A DNA stretch of 64,000 nt, taken from assembly GCA_900769465.1 (NCBI GenBank), contig CAAGGT010000230.1, positions 1 through 64,000 of the forward strand. Direction: 5' to 3'. The notes under the pieces were generated by a model, which did no database searches, was not told the DNA's origin, and worked only from the letters and a program-made list of their open reading frames with translations. Shown here in pieces: positions 61,340 through 64,000 of the stretch. The position numbers and the translations under genes are program-made. The DNA comes from Bacteroidaceae bacterium (GTDB lineage Bacteria > Bacteroidota > Bacteroidia > Bacteroidales > Bacteroidaceae). Every line of letters begins with the position of its first letter. Positions within the stretch are counted from its first letter, which is position 1.

Positions 61340-64000
61340 ATGATGGAGAGAGAAGAAAAAGGTAAAATAGAGATATTCGGTGCGCGTGTACACAATCTCA
61401 AGAATATTGACGTGGAGATACCGCACGATTCGCTCACTGTGATAACAGGCCTCAGTGGCAGCGGCAAGTCATCCCTTGCCTTTGATACTGTTTTTGCCGA
61501 GGGACAGCGTCGCTATCTTGAGACATTCTCAACCTATGCACGTAATTTCCTGGGAGGAATGGAGCGCCCCGACGTGGACAAGATAACCGGTCTCAGTCCG
61601 GTGATTTCCATTGAGCAGAAGACAACGAACAAGAACCCGCGTTCCACTGTGGGTACCACCACCGAGATATATGACTATCTGCGTCTGCTCTTTTCCCGCG
61701 CTGCCGATGCCTACTCCTATCTCTCGGGTGAGAAGATGGTGAAATATACCGAGGAGAAGATTCTTGAGCTTTTGCTCGATGCCTATGACGGAAAGCGCAT
61801 ATATATCCTTGCTCCGCTTGTAAAGAACCGTAAGGGACACTACAAGGAACTCTTTGAGCAGATGATGCGCAAGGGATATCTGAATGTGCGTGTCGATGGT
61901 GAACTGTGCGAGATGTCGCGCGGTATGATGCTCGAGAGATATAAGAACCACGATATTGAGGTTGTCATAGACAAGCTTGCAGTTGATGCCAAGGATACCC
62001 AACGCCTCAAGCAGAGCCTGGCTACTGCACTTGTACAGGGCGATGGTCTGGTGATGATAATGGAGATGCCGTCGGGTGAGATACGCCACTACAGCAAACG
62101 CCTCATGTGTCCCGTTACAGGGCTCTCCTACAAGGAACCCGACCCGCATAACTTCTCCTTCAATTCACCGCAGGGCTTCTGCCCAAAGTGCAAGGGATTG
62201 GGAGTGATAAGTTGTGTCGATGTAGACAAGGTAGTCCCCGACCGTAGTCTATCGGTCTATGACGGTGCTTTGGCACCGTTGGGCAAATACCGTCGCTCGT
62301 CAATCTTCCAGCAGATTGAAGCTGTGCTTGCGCGCTATGAGGCCGATTTGAAGACGCCTGTCAACGAACTCCCCGACGAGGCGCTGGATGAGATACTCTA
62401 CGGTTCGCCCGTTCCCTTGAAACTGAACAGCTCATCCGAGATGTTCTACGACAGCATTGCCACATACGATGGTCTTGTGAAATATATACAACTGCAGAAA
62501 GACAGCAGCATGTCGGCCAAAGAATTGCGCTGGGCCGAACAGTTCTCTATGATGCAGACCTGCCCTGAATGTGGTGGCGCGCGCCTGAACAAGGAAGCAT
62601 TGCATTATCGTCTTGCAGGCAAGAATATATCGGAGCTTGCATCAATGGACATATCCACTCTCGACGAGTGGCTCCAACAACTCGATGGCTCACTCACCGA
62701 TAAACAGCGTGCCATAGCCGGGGAGATTGTCAAGGAGGTGAAGACACGCATAGGCTTCCTGCTCGATGTGGGACTCGGCTATCTCTCGCTCAACCGTTCA
62801 TCGGTATCGCTGTCGGGTGGCGAGGGACAGCGCATACGTCTGGCCACACAGGTGGGCTCACAACTTGTCAACGTCTTCTACATTCTCGATGAACCCAGTA
62901 TCGGTCTCCACCCCCGCGACAATGACAGGCTGATATCTTCGCTCAAGTCATTGCGCGATATCGGCAACACAGTGATAGTGGTGGAACACGACCGCGATAT
63001 TATGCTCGCATCGGACTACATCATTGACTTGGGCCCAAAAGCCGGCCGCAAGGGTGGTGAGATTGTCTTTGCAGGCACTCCGGCTGATATGCTCAAGGGC
63101 GACACCATGACAGCGCGTTTTCTCAATGGAAAGGAAAAAATAGAGGTGCCGGCAGTGCGCCGTCCCGGGAACGGTCAGATCATAAGAATCACCGGCGCGC
63201 GCGGCAACAACTTGAAGAATGTGGATGTCGAGTTTCCGCTTGGCAAACTTATCTGTGTCACAGGCGTTTCGGGTGGCGGTAAATCATCACTCATAAACGA
63301 TACCCTGCAGCCCATTCTGGCAAAGCATTTCTACCGTGCCTTGCGCGAACCGTTGCCATATGCCTCAATCGAAGGCATAGAACACATTGACAAGATTGTT
63401 GATGTCGACCAGTCGCCGCTTGGCCGCACCCCGCGCTCGAATCCCGCAACATATACAGGCGTGTTCTCCGACATACGCAACCTTTTCGTGGATTTGCCCG
63501 AGGCAAAGATACGCGGATACAAGCCCGGGCGTTTCTCCTTCAATGTCACCGGCGGCCGTTGCGAGGCTTGTGGCGGCAACGGATACAAGACGTTGGAGAT
63601 GAATTTCCTGCCCGATGTTATGGTGCCATGCGAGGTATGCCACGGCAAACGCTACAACCGTGAGACACTTGAGGTGCGTTACAAAGGCAAGTCAATAGCC
63701 GATGTGCTCGATATGACAATAAATATGGCGGTTGAATTCTTTGAGAATGTCCCCACAATCCTCAACAAGATAAAGGTGCTGCAGGATGTCGGTCTTGGAT
63801 ATATAAAATTGGGACAGCCCTCCACAACCCTTTCGGGTGGTGAGAGCCAGCGTGTGAAGCTCGCTACCGAATTGTCCAAGCGCGATACTGGCAAGACGCT
63901 CTATCTGTTGGATGAACCCACTACGGGCTTGCATTTCGAGGATATCCGCGTGCTTATGAATGTCATCAACCGCCTTGTGGACAAGGGTAACACTGTGGTT
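61340..64000 (+). CDS. uvrA: Excinuclease ABC subunit A, 3' end cut by window
   Basis: UvrA is the damage-recognition ATPase of nucleotide excision repair and loads UvrB on distorted DNA. The 887 codons seen are open to the last base, so about 40-60 residues are missing. Two ABC modules are present: Walker A GLSGSGKSS (37-45) and GVSGGGKSS (642-650), signatures LSGGEGQR and LSGGESQR, and ILDEPSIGLHPRD and LLDEPTTGLH. The last zinc finger is intact (CEACGGNGYK, then CEVCHGKRYNRE). The first reads CPVTG where the enteric protein has CPxC, followed by CPKCKGLG, so one of four cysteines is replaced. Starts ATGATG at 61340/61343. Confidence 0.96.
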   Translation, partial: MMEREEKGKIEIFGARVHNLKNIDVEIPHDSLTVITGLSGSGKSSLAFDTVFAEGQRRYLETFSTYARNFLGGMERPDVDKITGLSPVISIEQKTTNKNPRSTVGTTTEIYDYLRLLFSRAADAYSYLSGEKMVKYTEEKILELLLDAYDGKRIYILAPLVKNRKGHYKELFEQMMRKGYLNVRVDGELCEMSRGMMLERYKNHDIEVVIDKLAVDAKDTQRLKQSLATALVQGDGLVMIMEMPSGEIRHYSKRLMCPVTGLSYKEPDPHNFSFNSPQGFCPKCKGLGVISCVDVDKVVPDRSLSVYDGALAPLGKYRRSSIFQQIEAVLARYEADLKTPVNELPDEALDEILYGSPVPLKLNSSSEMFYDSIATYDGLVKYIQLQKDSSMSAKELRWAEQFSMMQTCPECGGARLNKEALHYRLAGKNISELASMDISTLDEWLQQLDGSLTDKQRAIAGEIVKEVKTRIGFLLDVGLGYLSLNRSSVSLSGGEGQRIRLATQVGSQLVNVFYILDEPSIGLHPRDNDRLISSLKSLRDIGNTVIVVEHDRDIMLASDYIIDLGPKAGRKGGEIVFAGTPADMLKGDTMTARFLNGKEKIEVPAVRRPGNGQIIRITGARGNNLKNVDVEFPLGKLICVTGVSGGGKSSLINDTLQPILAKHFYRALREPLPYASIEGIEHIDKIVDVDQSPLGRTPRSNPATYTGVFSDIRNLFVDLPEAKIRGYKPGRFSFNVTGGRCEACGGNGYKTLEMNFLPDVMVPCEVCHGKRYNRETLEVRYKGKSIADVLDMTINMAVEFFENVPTILNKIKVLQDVGLGYIKLGQPSTTLSGGESQRVKLATELSKRDTGKTLYLLDEPTTGLHFEDIRVLMNVINRLVDKGNTVV

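Noticed and set aside
1..64000. tRNA, rRNA, CRISPR arrays, prophage or insertion sequences
   Set aside because: I read the gaps of about 250 bases or more between genes and saw no cloverleaf-like run, no regular short repeat array, and no transposase or integrase motif. A covariance search could still find a divergent RNA.

Overview
The window is chromosomal DNA from a member of the Bacteroidales, probably near Bacteroidaceae or Prevotellaceae. The signs are gene families typical of that order (DUF3276, DUF5020, DUF2027-Smr, an Hc1-like small histone, BspA-type leucine-rich repeats, SPNGDG-type C-terminal domain, BlaI/M56 pairs), and promoters of the Bacteroidetes form (-33 TTTG, 18-19 bases, -7 TAnnTTTG) in front of many genes. 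I could not fix the genus. There are no rRNA, tRNA, CRISPR, phage or insertion-sequence genes that I can see. About 49 protein genes fill the window, and both end genes run off it.

Layout. 1-9.5 kb: a cut-off ion channel, a small metallopeptidase, class II aldolase, queA, a leucine-rich repeat protein, a lipoprotein, DUF2027-Smr, pepT and the convergent purN. 9.5-19.4 kb: a membrane LytTR regulator upstream of purN, ftsE without ftsX, aspartate kinase plus lysA, then a leftward group of Wzi-like barrel, lipoprotein and FtsX-like permease, the leftward rplY-pth-S4 operon, and DUF3276. 19.8-27 kb: EamA exporter, glutamine synthetase, DUF362 lipoprotein with a coupled small secreted protein, a GNAT acetyltransferase, and two leftward secreted or outer-membrane proteins. 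27-34.1 kb: a leftward four-gene operon of BlaI-type repressor, TonB-C-like secreted protein, BlaR1-type M56 sensor protease, and a 1,305-residue protein that joins macroglobulin-like domains to Sel1 repeats. 34.4-46.5 kb: DUF5020 channel with a purine permease, a GH20 hexosaminidase, a PagL-like double barrel, a TrmH-type methyltransferase, an asparaginase-porin-C4-dicarboxylate exchanger operon and a K+/H+ antiporter. 46.5-57.7 kb: an orphan Wzc-type tyrosine autokinase, the Hc1-like protein, a large GH2 beta-galactosidase, and the complete dTDP-rhamnose set rfbA-C-D-B. 57.8-64 kb: an outer-membrane barrel and a LysM/periplasmic-binding-fold protein, a small protein with a gliding-motility-type C-terminal domain, and uvrA, cut by the window end.

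How the genes fit together. Several neighbours form readable pathways: periplasmic asparagine breakdown feeding fumarate respiration (asparaginase, porin, Dcu carrier), purine or nucleoside uptake (DUF5020 barrel plus NCS2 carrier), lysine and diaminopimelate synthesis (aspartate kinase plus LysA), and rhamnose activation for surface glycans. The most unusual unit is the BlaI/BlaR1-like operon with its macroglobulin-Sel1 protein. It looks like a proteolytic envelope sensing switch whose output is not a beta-lactamase, and a triple TTTAGA/TCTAAA dyad in front of the repressor gene is a candidate operator. At the DNA level I also found two copies of a two-hairpin GC-rich intergenic repeat (one inside that operon), a matching dyad-plus-GCGC leader in front of the autokinase and the GH2 gene, and long perfect terminator hairpins between convergent genes.
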